A DNA stretch of 64,000 nucleotides from Peptoniphilus_A sp001811425 (GCF_001811425.1 NZ_KV804703.1:1-64000); one strand, 5' to 3'. Counted from the first letter of the stretch, positions 35,773-44,802 are shown. Numbers and translations: made by a program. The notes: generated by a model from the sequence alone, not told the origin.

Positions 35773-36245
35773 TTTATCCTCTTCCATCTTTCGTGGTAAA
35801 CTTTATAATTTGGATCTTTTATTTCGCTTTTATCAATTAATTCAAAGTCATCAAAGGCAGGAATAAAAGTATCTGCACCTTCCACTACTGTGTCAACTCT
35901 CGTCACGATTAACTCGTCAAGCTTATCCCACAAGAGCTTTACAATTTCTGCGCCGCCAATTACAAAAACTTCCTTGTCTGGATATTTTTTCATAATGTCT
36001 TCCAACTTTTCTATTGAATCAATATAAAACAAATCCTTCTTGTCTTCTCTATTAGACCTAGTGAAGACTACAGAAATTCTATTGGGAAGCTGCCTTCCAA
36101 TGGCGTCAAAAGTATGCCTGCCCATGACAATAATATTATTTGTTGTGTAATCCCTAAACATGTGAAGGTCATCATCTACGAACAAAATTTGTTCTCCATC
36201 CTTGGCAATGGCATTCTTGTTGTCAACTAATATCAATAATTTCAT
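35769..36245 (-). CDS. folA: Dihydrofolate reductase
   Basis: 158 residues. Reduces dihydrofolate with NADPH for thymidylate synthesis. Family features: LVDNKNAIAKDGEQ, MGRHTFDAIGRQLPNRISVVFTR, VFVIGGAEIVKLL and a C-terminal YHERW strand. No thyA neighbour. Its stop overlaps the response-regulator ATG, making an unusual folA-RR-HK run. Confidence 0.93.
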   Translation of the reverse strand: MKLLILVDNKNAIAKDGEQILFVDDDLHMFRDYTTNNIIVMGRHTFDAIGRQLPNRISVVFTRSNREDKKDLFYIDSIEKLEDIMKKYPDKEVFVIGGAEIVKLLWDKLDELIVTRVDTVVEGADTFIPAFDDFELIDKSEIKDPNYKVYHERWKRIK

Positions 36246-36275
36246 CTTATCACCTGTAAAAAATTTCTTAATCTA

Positions 36276-36303
36276 ATCATAGCCTAGAGTAAAAATTATT
36301 CAA
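36276..36303 (-). promoter_or_regulatory. Probable folA-RR-HK promoter
   Basis: Minus strand TTGAAT-N16-TATGAT, about 30 bases before the folA ATG. Confidence 0.5.
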
Positions 36304-36365
36304 AGACTTTTGAGACTTTTATTTCAAAAAAATTTTACATAAATAAATATAATGTAAAATTCATC

Positions 36366-36394
36366 TTGAAATTTTTTATTTTCTCTGCTATACT
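36366..36394 (+). promoter_or_regulatory. tRNA-Cys promoter
   Basis: TTGAAA-N17-TATACT, 11 bases upstream of the tRNA. Confidence 0.8.
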
Positions 36395-36405
36395 AATGTT
36401 GTTAT

Positions 36406-36479
36406 GGCGACATAGCCAAGTGGTAAGGCACGGGTCTGCAACACCCTTATCACCGGTTCAAATCCGGTTGTCGCCTCCA
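36406..36479 (+). tRNA. tRNA-Cys (GCA)
   Basis: Acceptor stem GGCGACA/TGTCGCC, D-arm AGCCAAGTGGTAAGGC, anticodon arm GGGT-CTGCAAC-ACCC with anticodon GCA, T-arm CCGGTTCAAATCCGG, discriminator T and encoded CCA. A lone tRNA gene with its own promoter and terminator. Its charging level would be the signal read by the cysK-cysE leader. Confidence 0.97.
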
Positions 36480-36483
36480 AGAT

Positions 36484-36518
36484 AATCTACTGATTTTTAG
36501 TCAGTAGATTTTTTTTTT
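36484..36518 (+). terminator. Terminator after tRNA-Cys
   Basis: AATCTACTGA pairs with TCAGTAGATT, followed by a run of T. Confidence 0.92.
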
Positions 36519-36536
36519 GCATTTTTTTATATTTAT

Positions 36537-36560
36537 TAAAAAAGCAGCCCGAGAGCTGCT
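36537..36560 (-). terminator. Terminator of the ftsE-ctpA run
   Basis: Minus strand AGCAGC-TCTCGG-GCTGCT followed by T6, just after the ctpA stop. Confidence 0.85.
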
Positions 36561-36564
36561 AATT

Positions 36565-37734
36565 TTATTTTTCATTTATAACTTCTATTGCCTTTTGAAG
36601 TTGAGTGTCTGTGTCCTTGTAGTCAATGCCGATGCCCTCTACATCATCTGGCAGGTCAACTTCTATGTCTGGCACTATGCCCTTTTTGTTAATGGACTTG
36701 CCACTTGGAGTAAAGTATTCTGAAGTGGTTAGTTTTAGTCCGTCACCACCAGGTAAAGACATCACATTTTGCACTACGCCCTTGCCATAACTTGTCTTGC
36801 CAATAATTTTTGCCCTGTCAAGGTCTCTTATGGCTCCTGCCAAAATTTCTGATGCAGATGCAGAGCCTTCGTTAACTAGTACAACCATTTTGATGTCATT
36901 GTACTTGTCGTCCAATTTATAATCTTGAACCACTTCTCCCTTGTTGTCCTTTAGGGTAACAAAACTTGTCTTTGGAAGAATTGCATCGCCAATTTCAACT
37001 GCGGCGTCAACTACTCCACCAGGGTTTCCCCTCATGTCAAGGATTATGCCCTTAACGCCTTCACTTGTAAGTTCATTTAAAGCCTTAACAAAATCCTTGC
37101 CTGTTTCTTCATCAAACATAGTTATGCCAATGTAGCCAAGGTCTCCTATTTTATCTTTTATAATTGAATCGATTTTAATTTCTTCTCTTTTTATTTCAAC
37201 TTCTTCAGTCTTTAAATTTTTCTTTTTGAGAAGCAAAATCTTAACACTAGTTCCCTTTTCACCACGCATCTCCTTAGATGCCTCGTTAATTTTTTCGGCG
37301 CTAAAGTCCTTGCCATTGATCTTTAAAATTTTATCTCCCGATTCAACTCCAGCCCTATCAGCTGGTGAACCCTTTATAGGTGAAATTACTGTCACAGTTC
37401 CGTCTTCGTCAGGCGAAATTATAACTCCAATACCTTGAAATTTTCCCGTAGTTGTTTCAGATAGCTTTGCCATCTCTTCAGCAGTGAGATACTGTGAATA
37501 GGGGTCGCCTAATCCTGCAACAAGACCCTTTAAAAGACCTGCCTCCAAATTTTCATCTTTAATATCTTTGTTGTAAAGATAATTTTCTCTCAAATATTTT
37601 TCTAAGACAATTACCTTGCCAAAATTTTCATTGGAAGATAGGACCTGTCTTATAGTTATCATTCTCGTAACAAAAGCAGTTGTAATTACTAAAAGTACAA
37701 CTGCTATGATTTTTAAAAATTTATTATTTTTCAT
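36565..37734 (-). CDS. ctpA: S41-family C-terminal processing protease
   Basis: 389 residues. N-terminal signal/anchor (IIAVVLLVITTAFVTRM), PDZ domain (GIGVIISPDEDGTVTVISPIKGS region) and the S41 protease core with Ser in VNEGSASASEILAGAI and Lys in GKTSYGKGVVQ. CtpA-type proteases cleave envelope proteins and often control peptidoglycan hydrolases. Its ATG overlaps the M23 stop (TAATG), so the two are coupled. Confidence 0.94.
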   Translation of the reverse strand: MKNNKFLKIIAVVLLVITTAFVTRMITIRQVLSSNENFGKVIVLEKYLRENYLYNKDIKDENLEAGLLKGLVAGLGDPYSQYLTAEEMAKLSETTTGKFQGIGVIISPDEDGTVTVISPIKGSPADRAGVESGDKILKINGKDFSAEKINEASKEMRGEKGTSVKILLLKKKNLKTEEVEIKREEIKIDSIIKDKIGDLGYIGITMFDEETGKDFVKALNELTSEGVKGIILDMRGNPGGVVDAAVEIGDAILPKTSFVTLKDNKGEVVQDYKLDDKYNDIKMVVLVNEGSASASEILAGAIRDLDRAKIIGKTSYGKGVVQNVMSLPGGDGLKLTTSEYFTPSGKSINKKGIVPDIEVDLPDDVEGIGIDYKDTDTQLQKAIEVINEK

Positions 37735-38951
37735 TAAACATATCCCAATGGATTTACAGGAGATCCATTAACCCTCACTTCAAAATGCAAATGTGCTCCA
37801 GTGGAAAGACCAGTTGAACCTACAAAGGCAACAACATCGCCTGCTTTTACAGATTCGCCTACACCTACATTTAGGGCTGAACAGTGAGCATACACTGTAA
37901 CTGTGTCGCCATGATCAACCATTACTACATTTCCATAACCGCTCATTAGCTGTGACATAATAACTGTACCAGACTTGGCAGCAACTATTGGCGTGCCACT
38001 TGGGGCAGGAATATCTACGCCTGAGTGTAGCCTTGAGTATCCAAGTATTGGATGCACCCTATATCCAAAAGGAGAAGAAATAGAATAGTGACCAGGTAGG
38101 GGCCAAGTATAGCTTTGTCCATTTCTTGGTCCAGAAGATACAGTGATGTTGCTGTGAACTCTCGTTGCTCTTCTTGCTGCAGCTTCTTCAGCCTTCTTTT
38201 GGGCAGTGATTTCTTTTTGCAGTCTAGCTATTTCTGAATCTAAGGCATCCCAATTTGATTGGGCTTTTTCAAATTCAGCCTTGTATAAGTCTAAGTTTGA
38301 CTCCAATACCTTCATATAATTATTTTTGGCATCGACTGCTGCTTGATAGGATTGCCTTTCATTTTCAACGGCAGCCTTGCTTGCAGATACCTTTGCCTTA
38401 TCTATTTGAAGTCTTTCTTCAGTTTGCTTTATTGTGTCAATTTGTTCTTGTATAAACTCAATTAATTCCCTATCAGCTCTGGCTATAGATGAAATAATTT
38501 CGTTGTTTCTAAGTAGTTCTTCTATGTCTTTTGAATTTAAAATGACTTCAAGGTAATTTACATTGCCTCTCTTGTACATTTCCCTAAGTCTCATGCGAAG
38601 TGCATCAGTATTTTCTGAAAGATTTACCTGAGCTTCTTGCAATTTTTCTTGGTTTTCCGCTATGTCCTTATTTAGTCTTACAATTTCACTTTCAAGAGTG
38701 GAAATCTTTGCAGAAGTAACTTGAATTTTTGCATCAAGATTTTCAATATCCATGCCCACTGATTTTTTTTCATTCTCAGTGTTTGAAATATTGCTCTTTT
38801 CTTTATTAATTTTATTTTTTATTTGCATTTGCTCTTGCTTTTTTTTGTTTTTCTCAATTGTCAGGCTCTTTGAGCTCTTAGCAAGGGCACCTGTTGGCAC
38901 AGCCATTAGTGCTGCAAGACATAGAGCAAGAAATTTTTTCTTACTATACAT
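37734..38951 (-). CDS. Coiled-coil M23 peptidoglycan hydrolase (EnvC/PcsB-like)
   Basis: 405 residues. A signal peptide ends near GALAKSS, then a long coiled coil (~residues 28-255, rich in Lys, Glu, Gln and Asn), then an M23 LytM domain with all zinc ligands visible: HSGVDIPAPSGTPI (His, Asp) and HLHFEVR. Coiled-coil activators such as PcsB and EnvC are held and gated by FtsEX; here the gene directly follows ftsX. The presence of metal ligands suggests the protein cuts peptidoglycan itself rather than only activating an amidase. Confidence 0.92.
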   Translation of the reverse strand: MYSKKKFLALCLAALMAVPTGALAKSSKSLTIEKNKKKQEQMQIKNKINKEKSNISNTENEKKSVGMDIENLDAKIQVTSAKISTLESEIVRLNKDIAENQEKLQEAQVNLSENTDALRMRLREMYKRGNVNYLEVILNSKDIEELLRNNEIISSIARADRELIEFIQEQIDTIKQTEERLQIDKAKVSASKAAVENERQSYQAAVDAKNNYMKVLESNLDLYKAEFEKAQSNWDALDSEIARLQKEITAQKKAEEAAARRATRVHSNITVSSGPRNGQSYTWPLPGHYSISSPFGYRVHPILGYSRLHSGVDIPAPSGTPIVAAKSGTVIMSQLMSGYGNVVMVDHGDTVTVYAHCSALNVGVGESVKAGDVVAFVGSTGLSTGAHLHFEVRVNGSPVNPLGYV

Positions 38952-38964
38952 TTTTCTCCTTCAC

Positions 38965-39867
38965 CTACACATCTAAAAATTTCTTAGTTGAGAACAAACT
39001 TCCAAAGAAGCCTATTCCTACACCAATACATAAAAATATTATATACAAATCCAATCTAATAGACAAGGCGGACACCAAATCGACGCCAGTCATGTCGTAT
39101 AGTTGTGGATTAAGTCTTTCAAATAAAATTTCATAAAGCTTTAAAGTTACAAAGCCAGCTATGCCTGCTCCCAAAGCTCCAAAAATTATTCCATCTATGA
39201 GGAAGGGTCCCCTAATGTAAGTGTTAGTGGCACCTACATACTTCATTATGTTAATTTCTTTTTTCCTGTTGGAAATGGCAATCTTAATTGTGTTGTGAAT
39301 AATAAGTATAGACACAAGGACAAGTATGAGAACAATGCCTGCTCCAACTACTTTGACTCCATTTTGTACCTTCATCATTTGAGTGACGAAGTCGTAATAA
39401 TAATTGTGGTCTTCAACTATGGGAAGGTCCTTATACTTATCTTCAACTTCTTTTCCATAGGAAAGTTCCTTCATCTCAACAGTTACTGATGCAGGTAGGG
39501 GATTGCCGCCAGGAATATTATCCAAAATTTTAGAATTTTCTCCAAAGCCTTCCTTAAATTCCTTTAAGGCCTCATCTCTTGAAACATAGGAAACTTTTTT
39601 AACCTTGTCGTTGTCGTGAAGCTCATCAATAAAGGCATTTACATCGCTGGGATTGGCATCGTCCTTTAAGAAAAAGACAACCTTATCTAGCTTTTCACCA
39701 GTTTGAAAGACAATTCCATTAAGATTTAAGACCATAAGCATTACAACGCCAAAAAGTGTAAGCATTGCAGAAATGGAAATAATGGAAGTGAGAGCCATAG
39801 TCTTGTTTCTCCAAAGACCTGAAAAAGATTCTTTCACAACATTAAAGAACTGTCTTATTACTTTCAT
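38965..39867 (-). CDS. ftsX: Cell-division protein FtsX
   Basis: 300 residues from the ATG at 39867 after GGAGG; overlaps the ftsE end by 26 bases. First membrane span near residue 25-45, a large outer loop (~50-170) that should contact the M23 coiled coil, then three C-terminal spans (GIVLILVLVSILIIHNTI, GALGAGIAGFVTL, LYIIFLCIGVGIGFFG). Standard length. Confidence 0.95.
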   Translation of the reverse strand: MKVIRQFFNVVKESFSGLWRNKTMALTSIISISAMLTLFGVVMLMVLNLNGIVFQTGEKLDKVVFFLKDDANPSDVNAFIDELHDNDKVKKVSYVSRDEALKEFKEGFGENSKILDNIPGGNPLPASVTVEMKELSYGKEVEDKYKDLPIVEDHNYYYDFVTQMMKVQNGVKVVGAGIVLILVLVSILIIHNTIKIAISNRKKEINIMKYVGATNTYIRGPFLIDGIIFGALGAGIAGFVTLKLYEILFERLNPQLYDMTGVDLVSALSIRLDLYIIFLCIGVGIGFFGSLFSTKKFLDV

Positions 39868-40540
39868 AATAACCTCCTTCTTTAACATCTGAAACAATTT
39901 GTCCCTGATCTAGAGTTACAACTCTCTTGTTAAATTTATCTACGATGTTGACTGCGTGAGTGGCCATGATGACAGTCTTGCCATCGTCGTTAATATTTTT
40001 TAGGGCACTCATAATATCCCAGGCAGTGGACTCGTCCAGGTTACCCGTAGGTTCATCACAGACAAGATAAGGAGCCTTATTTACTATTGCCCTGGCAATA
40101 GAAACTCTTTGGGATTCACCACCAGAAAGTTCAGATGGATAGTCTTTCTTCTTGTCACTTAAATTTACAAGATCAAGAGCGTAATCAACCTTTTCATTTA
40201 TTTCTTTTTTTGACTCTCCAAGAATTTCTAGGGCAAAGGCCACATTTTCATAGACAGTCTTTTTTTCTAACAATCTGTAATCTTGGAATACTACAGAAAT
40301 ATTTCTCCTAAGTTTGGGTATCATGTATTTAGATAGTTTAGTTATGTCAGTATCGCCCATGTAAATTTTGCCACGGTTAACTTTTTCTTCTCTAATAAGA
40401 AGTTTTATCATAGTAGATTTACCGGCACCTGATGGACCAACTAAAAAAACAAAATCACCACGAGGTATTTCTATACTTACATTTGAAAGTGCAGTTACAC
40501 CGTTGTTATATTCCTTAAATACATTTTCAAATTTAATCAT
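39842..40540 (-). CDS. ftsE: Cell-division ATP-binding protein FtsE
   Basis: 232 residues. ABC ATPase with Walker A GPSGAGKSTM, signature LSGGESQRVSIARA, Walker B YLVCDEPTGNLD and H-loop ATHA. Drives FtsX. First gene of ftsE-ftsX-M23-ctpA. Confidence 0.96.
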   Translation of the reverse strand: MIKFENVFKEYNNGVTALSNVSIEIPRGDFVFLVGPSGAGKSTMIKLLIREEKVNRGKIYMGDTDITKLSKYMIPKLRRNISVVFQDYRLLEKKTVYENVAFALEILGESKKEINEKVDYALDLVNLSDKKKDYPSELSGGESQRVSIARAIVNKAPYLVCDEPTGNLDESTAWDIMSALKNINDDGKTVIMATHAVNIVDKFNKRVVTLDQGQIVSDVKEGGYYESNKTVL

Positions 40541-40686
40541 AATTACACCTTTCTATAATCTCTAATAATTATATTACAAAGTGGTTACAAATGTACAGTA
40601 AATTTATTAATTTTCTGTAATTTTTCCAATAATCTGAATATTTTTAAAAGGTGAAAATATTTTTTTTAAAAAATTTTTAAAAATAT

Positions 40687-40715
40687 TTTACATTTCATAG
40701 GACTTCGTGTATAAT
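40687..40715 (+). promoter_or_regulatory. Promoter of the CofE-like gene
   Basis: TTTACA-N17-TATAAT, about 50 bases before the ATG. Confidence 0.75.
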
Positions 40716-40766
40716 TTTGAAGTAAAAAAGTAATTTATTTATTTGTTTTTAAATGTAGGAGGAAAT

Positions 40767-41951
40767 ATGCAAAGATACATTGGAACAGTAGTGCGTGGAA
40801 TTCGTACTCCGATTGTAAAAAGTGGAGACAATCTAGTAGATATTGTCGTTGATTCCCTAGGCAAGGCTCTTGAATCAGAAAATATTTCTATGAAAGATAG
40901 AGATGTAGTGGCAGTAACTGAATCCTTAGTTGCTAGAGCTCAAAATAATTATGTCTCTGTTGATGACATAGCTTGTGATATTAATAAAAAATATGACGGA
41001 GAAATTGGAATAGTATTCCCTATTCTTAGCCGTAACAGATTTTCAACTATCTTAAGAGGAATCGCAAAATCAGGAAAGAAAATCCATTTTCTATTCTCCT
41101 ACCCTTCTGATGAAGTTGGAAACTCACTAATGGATCCAAACCTTCTTTACGAAACTAAGATCAATCCTTTCACAGATGTCTTAGAAGAAAAGGATTATAG
41201 AAGAATTTTTGGCGAAGTTGTTAAGCACGAATTTACAGGCATTGACTATGTCACTCTTTACAAGGAAATTTGTGGCGGCAACTGCGACATCCACTTCTCA
41301 AATGACCCTAAGACAATTTTAAAATATACAGATGAGGTTCTTGTTGGTTCAACTCACACAAGATTTTCCATTAAGAGACTTTTAAAGGACGAGGGAGCAA
41401 AAGTTGTTCTTGGTCTTGACGATATCCTAACTGAATCAATTAATGGCAGTGGTTACAATAAAGACTTCGGCCTTCTTGGCTCAAACTTTGCCTCTGAAAG
41501 CAAATTAAAATTATTCCCAAGAGATGGCGAAGAATTTGTAAGTGCAGTTCAAAAGAAATTAATTGACAAGTACAATAAAGAAATCGAAGTAATGATTTAC
41601 GGCGACGGTGCCTTCAAAGACCCAGTTGGAAAAATTTGGGAACTTGCTGACCCAGTAGTTTCACCTGCCCACACTAAGGGACTTGCTGGCACACCTAGCG
41701 AACTTAAAATAAAATACATTGCAGACACTGACCTTAAGGATATGGACGCAGAACACGCAACTGCTGCAATGAAGGAAAAAATTTCTCACAAAAATAAAGA
41801 TTTAGTGGGAACTGATGAAACTCTTGGCACAACTCCAAGAAGAATCACTGACCTACTTGGAAGTCTTTGCGACCTTACAAGTGGTTCTGGCGACAAGGGA
41901 ACTCCAGTAGTTTTAATTCAAGGCTACTTTGACAACTTTGCAAGTGAATAA
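40767..41951 (+). CDS. CofE-like (F420-0:gamma-glutamyl ligase family) protein
   Basis: 394 residues from the ATG at 40767, after AGGAGG. Family blocks: an N-terminal RGIRTPIVKSGDNLVDIV, DVVAVTESLVARAQ, GIVFPILSRNRF, and a C-terminal YGDGAFKDPVGKIWELADP and GTTPRRITDLLGSLCDL. True CofE adds glutamates to coenzyme F420; clostridial relatives are widespread in organisms not known to make F420, so the substrate here is open. It has its own promoter and terminator, next to but not in the hydrogenase operon. Confidence 0.82.
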   Translation: MQRYIGTVVRGIRTPIVKSGDNLVDIVVDSLGKALESENISMKDRDVVAVTESLVARAQNNYVSVDDIACDINKKYDGEIGIVFPILSRNRFSTILRGIAKSGKKIHFLFSYPSDEVGNSLMDPNLLYETKINPFTDVLEEKDYRRIFGEVVKHEFTGIDYVTLYKEICGGNCDIHFSNDPKTILKYTDEVLVGSTHTRFSIKRLLKDEGAKVVLGLDDILTESINGSGYNKDFGLLGSNFASESKLKLFPRDGEEFVSAVQKKLIDKYNKEIEVMIYGDGAFKDPVGKIWELADPVVSPAHTKGLAGTPSELKIKYIADTDLKDMDAEHATAAMKEKISHKNKDLVGTDETLGTTPRRITDLLGSLCDLTSGSGDKGTPVVLIQGYFDNFASE

Positions 41952-41974
41952 TAAATTTAAAAATATAAATTTTT

Positions 41975-41997
41975 AAGGAGCTTCGGCTCCTTTTTTT
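41975..41997 (+). terminator. Terminator after the CofE-like gene
   Basis: AAGGAGC-TTCG-GCTCCTT with a UUCG-type tetraloop and T7. Confidence 0.93.
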
Positions 41998-42061
41998 ATT
42001 TGCTCTTTTACATAAATTTTAAATATATTTTAAATAAATTTTTAAAAGAATTCCCTTTTCT

Positions 42062-42090
42062 TTGATAAAACCTTTTCATTGTATTACAAT
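42062..42090 (+). promoter_or_regulatory. Hydrogenase operon promoter
   Basis: TTGATA-N17-TACAAT, about 20 bases before the first gene's ATG, with a GAGAGGTG site between. Confidence 0.75.
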
Positions 42091-42109
42091 GGAAAGAGAG
42101 GTGATAGTT

Positions 42110-42616
42110 ATGAAGTTTAATACTATGGGTCTAGACAATGCTCTTCTAAAGAGTTTAAAGGACTACATAGATACTTTCGATAATAAGGAAAACAATATTA
42201 TAAGTATTCTTCACTACGCTCAAGATATTTTTGGCTACCTGCCAAAGGAACTTCAAGTTTACATAGCAAGGCTTACCGGTCTTCCTGCAAGCAGAATAAA
42301 TGGAATTGTAACTTTTTATTCCTTCTTCAATGAAAAGAAGATGGGCAAGTTCAAAGTTGATGTCTGCCTTGGCACTGCTTGCTTTGTAAAGGGCTCAGAA
42401 GAAATTATGAAGGCCTTTAAAGATGAGCTTAGCGTTGATGGCGATGGACTTAGCGAAGATGGTCTTTTTAATGTAAATTCTATTAGGTGCGTGGGAGCTT
42501 GTGGCATTGGTCCCGTAGTTCGCGTCAACGACAAAATTTATGGCCATGTTGAAGTTAGTGATGTCAAGGAAATTATAAAGGCACACAGAAATGAATTAGC
42601 TACAGAAAAAAATTAA
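42110..42616 (+). CDS. hydC: Bifurcating hydrogenase subunit, NuoE/HydC-like [2Fe-2S] protein
   Basis: 168 residues from the ATG at 42110, which has GAGGTGA upstream. Thioredoxin-like [2Fe-2S] subunit with the helical N-terminus (ILHYAQDIFGYLPKELQ), VTFYSFF and the four Cys in VCLGTACFVKG and RCVGACGIGP. Part of the trimeric HydABC complex that couples NADH and reduced ferredoxin to H2 production in the cytoplasm. First gene of the operon. Confidence 0.93.
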   Translation: MKFNTMGLDNALLKSLKDYIDTFDNKENNIISILHYAQDIFGYLPKELQVYIARLTGLPASRINGIVTFYSFFNEKKMGKFKVDVCLGTACFVKGSEEIMKAFKDELSVDGDGLSEDGLFNVNSIRCVGACGIGPVVRVNDKIYGHVEVSDVKEIIKAHRNELATEKN

Positions 42617-42641
42617 ATTATAGATTTCAAAGGAGGTAATT

Positions 42642-43031
42642 ATGGCAAAAATAGATTCCTTGGAAAAACTTATTTCTATAAAAGAATCGAGACATCACCA
42701 AACTATTTTAAGAGATATTGGCGACATGCCTGACGATGATGTTATAGAAATTTTTATAACTGGCAATGAAAGAGAAAAATATGCAGAGATAGAAAAAGTT
42801 TTTGACGACTTGAAGAGCTTTGTCCGCGAAAAGGGCATGCGAAACTGCAAATTTTTATTCAAGGACGACCCAAATCAAAAAGAAAAGTTTAACATTGAAA
42901 TAAAATTTAATGTCTGCGCCAATGTTAAGAGCAACTCCCTTGACACTGAAGCCATAAAAGATTTTATTTTAAATGTTGCTTCAATGAAAAGTCAAACTCT
43001 TGAGTACGAAAAAGAGGTGACCCATGAATAA
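42642..43031 (+). CDS. Uncharacterised 129-residue protein in the hydrogenase operon
   Basis: 129 residues with GGAGG before the ATG; its last bases overlap the start of the next gene. No family recognised. Charged, mixed alpha/beta by eye (DDDVIEIFITGNEREKYAEI, EKFNIEIKFNV), only one Cys, no membrane segment, so it does not bind an Fe-S cluster by itself. Some clostridial hyd operons carry extra ORFs (ATPase-like and small ferredoxin proteins) at this place; this could be a divergent remnant, an assembly factor or a regulator. Confidence 0.8.
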   Translation: MAKIDSLEKLISIKESRHHQTILRDIGDMPDDDVIEIFITGNEREKYAEIEKVFDDLKSFVREKGMRNCKFLFKDDPNQKEKFNIEIKFNVCANVKSNSLDTEAIKDFILNVASMKSQTLEYEKEVTHE

Positions 43032-44793
43032 TTTGAGATTACAAGTGCTTATTTGCAAGGGAACTGGCTGTGTCTCTGCAAGAAGTGATTTGATTAAAGA
43101 AAATTTTGATAAGGCAATTGAACATTACAAGATAAAAGATGTGGAAGCCATGATAACGGGTTGCTTTGGCTTTTGCGGCGAAGGCCCCATTGTAAAGGTT
43201 GAGCCTGACAATGTCTTTTACACTCATGTAAGACCTGAAGATGTAAATGAAATTGTGGCAGAACACATTCTTCACGGTAGACCTGTCAAGAGACTTCTCT
43301 ACAAAAATCCAAAAAATAAGGAGCCAATTTACAATCAAAGGGAAATGAGTTTTTACGGCAAGCAAACTCGTGTTGCCTTAAAAAACTGCGGCAAAATTGA
43401 CCCCGAAAATATTGACGACTACATATCCTACGATGGCTACCAAGCTCTCTTTAAAGTTTTAACTGAAATGACTCCGCAAGAAGTCATAGACATCATTAAA
43501 GCATCTGGACTTCGTGGTCGTGGCGGCGGAGGTTTTCCTACTGGCATTAAATGGCAAAATACATATAATTCTCCAGGTCATGAAAAATATATTTTCTGCA
43601 ACGCTGACGAAGGCGACCCTGGTGCCTTTATGGATAGAAGTATTTTGGAAGGCGACCCCAACTCCGTTGTTGAGGCAATGACAATTGGCGGCTACGCAAC
43701 TGGTGCAAATCACGGAGTAGTTTACATCAGGGCTGAATATCCCCTTGCCATTCATAGACTAAAGACTGCAATTTCTCAAGCAAGAGACTATGGCTTCTTG
43801 GGGAAAAATATTTTTAATTCAGGCTTTGACTTTGACATTGAAATTAGATACGGTGCAGGTGCCTTTGTCTGCGGCGAAGAAACTGCCCTCATTCACTCTG
43901 TAGAAGGCAAGAGAGGCGAACCTACGAGAAAGCCTCCTTTCCCTAGCGTAAAGGGCTATATGGGTAAGCCTACAACTGTAAATAATGTTGAAACCTATGC
44001 AAATATTCCAAAGATTATTTTAAAGGGAACTGACTGGTTCACTTCCATGGGAACAGAAAAATCTAAGGGCACAAAGGTCTTTGCCCTAGCTGGCAAGGTA
44101 AACAATGTTGGACTTGTTGAAGTGCCTATGGGCATAACTATTCGTGAAATTGTCTACGACATAGGCGGCGGCATTCCTGATGGCAAAAAGTTCAAGGCAG
44201 TGCAAATTGGTGGACCTTCTGGTGGAATGATCACCAAGGAAAATATTGACACTCCAATAGATTATGAAAACTTAAAAGAAATTGGCGCCATGATGGGGTC
44301 TGGTGGACTAATTGTCATGGACGAAGACAACGACATGGTTGAGATTGCAAAATTTTATCTTGAATTTACCCAAGACGAATCCTGCGGCAAGTGCACACCT
44401 TGTCGACTTGGCACCAAGAGGCTTCTTGAAATGCTGACAAAACTTTTAGATGACAAGGGCTCAGAGGAAGATTTGCAAAAAATCGAAGACCTCTGTCACA
44501 ACATAATAAACTCAGCTGCTTGTGGTCTTGGACAAACTGCACCAAACCCAATTCTATCTACTATGAAATATTTCCCTGATGAATATTTAAAATATGCTAG
44601 ACACGAAGTGAAGAGAGCCTACAAGATAAATAAAGACAAGTGCATTGGCTGTCACAGATGTGCAAGGGAATGCCCTGTCAAGTGCATATCAGGAAAGCCA
44701 AAGGAAAAACACGAAATTAATGAGGACAAGTGCATAGCCTGCGGAACTTGCTTTAAGACATGTCCTGTAGGTGCAGTTGTGGAACCTAAATAG
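43024..44793 (+). CDS. hydB: Bifurcating hydrogenase subunit HydB (NuoF-like)
   Basis: 589 residues. N-terminal thioredoxin-like [2Fe-2S] part (LICKGTGC, TGCFGFCGEGP), the flavin/NADH domain (GLRGRGGGGFPTGIKW, CNADEGDPGAFMDR, GAGAFVCGEETALIHS), the NuoF [4Fe-4S] motif ESCGKCTPCRLGTKR, and a C-terminal 2[4Fe-4S] ferredoxin domain (CIGCHRCARECPVKC, CIACGTCFKTCPVG). This is the subunit where NADH and electron bifurcation are handled. Starts inside the end of the unknown ORF and is followed by hydA after 9 bases. Confidence 0.96.
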   Translation: MNNLRLQVLICKGTGCVSARSDLIKENFDKAIEHYKIKDVEAMITGCFGFCGEGPIVKVEPDNVFYTHVRPEDVNEIVAEHILHGRPVKRLLYKNPKNKEPIYNQREMSFYGKQTRVALKNCGKIDPENIDDYISYDGYQALFKVLTEMTPQEVIDIIKASGLRGRGGGGFPTGIKWQNTYNSPGHEKYIFCNADEGDPGAFMDRSILEGDPNSVVEAMTIGGYATGANHGVVYIRAEYPLAIHRLKTAISQARDYGFLGKNIFNSGFDFDIEIRYGAGAFVCGEETALIHSVEGKRGEPTRKPPFPSVKGYMGKPTTVNNVETYANIPKIILKGTDWFTSMGTEKSKGTKVFALAGKVNNVGLVEVPMGITIREIVYDIGGGIPDGKKFKAVQIGGPSGGMITKENIDTPIDYENLKEIGAMMGSGGLIVMDEDNDMVEIAKFYLEFTQDESCGKCTPCRLGTKRLLEMLTKLLDDKGSEEDLQKIEDLCHNIINSAACGLGQTAPNPILSTMKYFPDEYLKYARHEVKRAYKINKDKCIGCHRCARECPVKCISGKPKEKHEINEDKCIACGTCFKTCPVGAVVEPK

Positions 44794-44802
44794 AGGTGAA
44801 TT

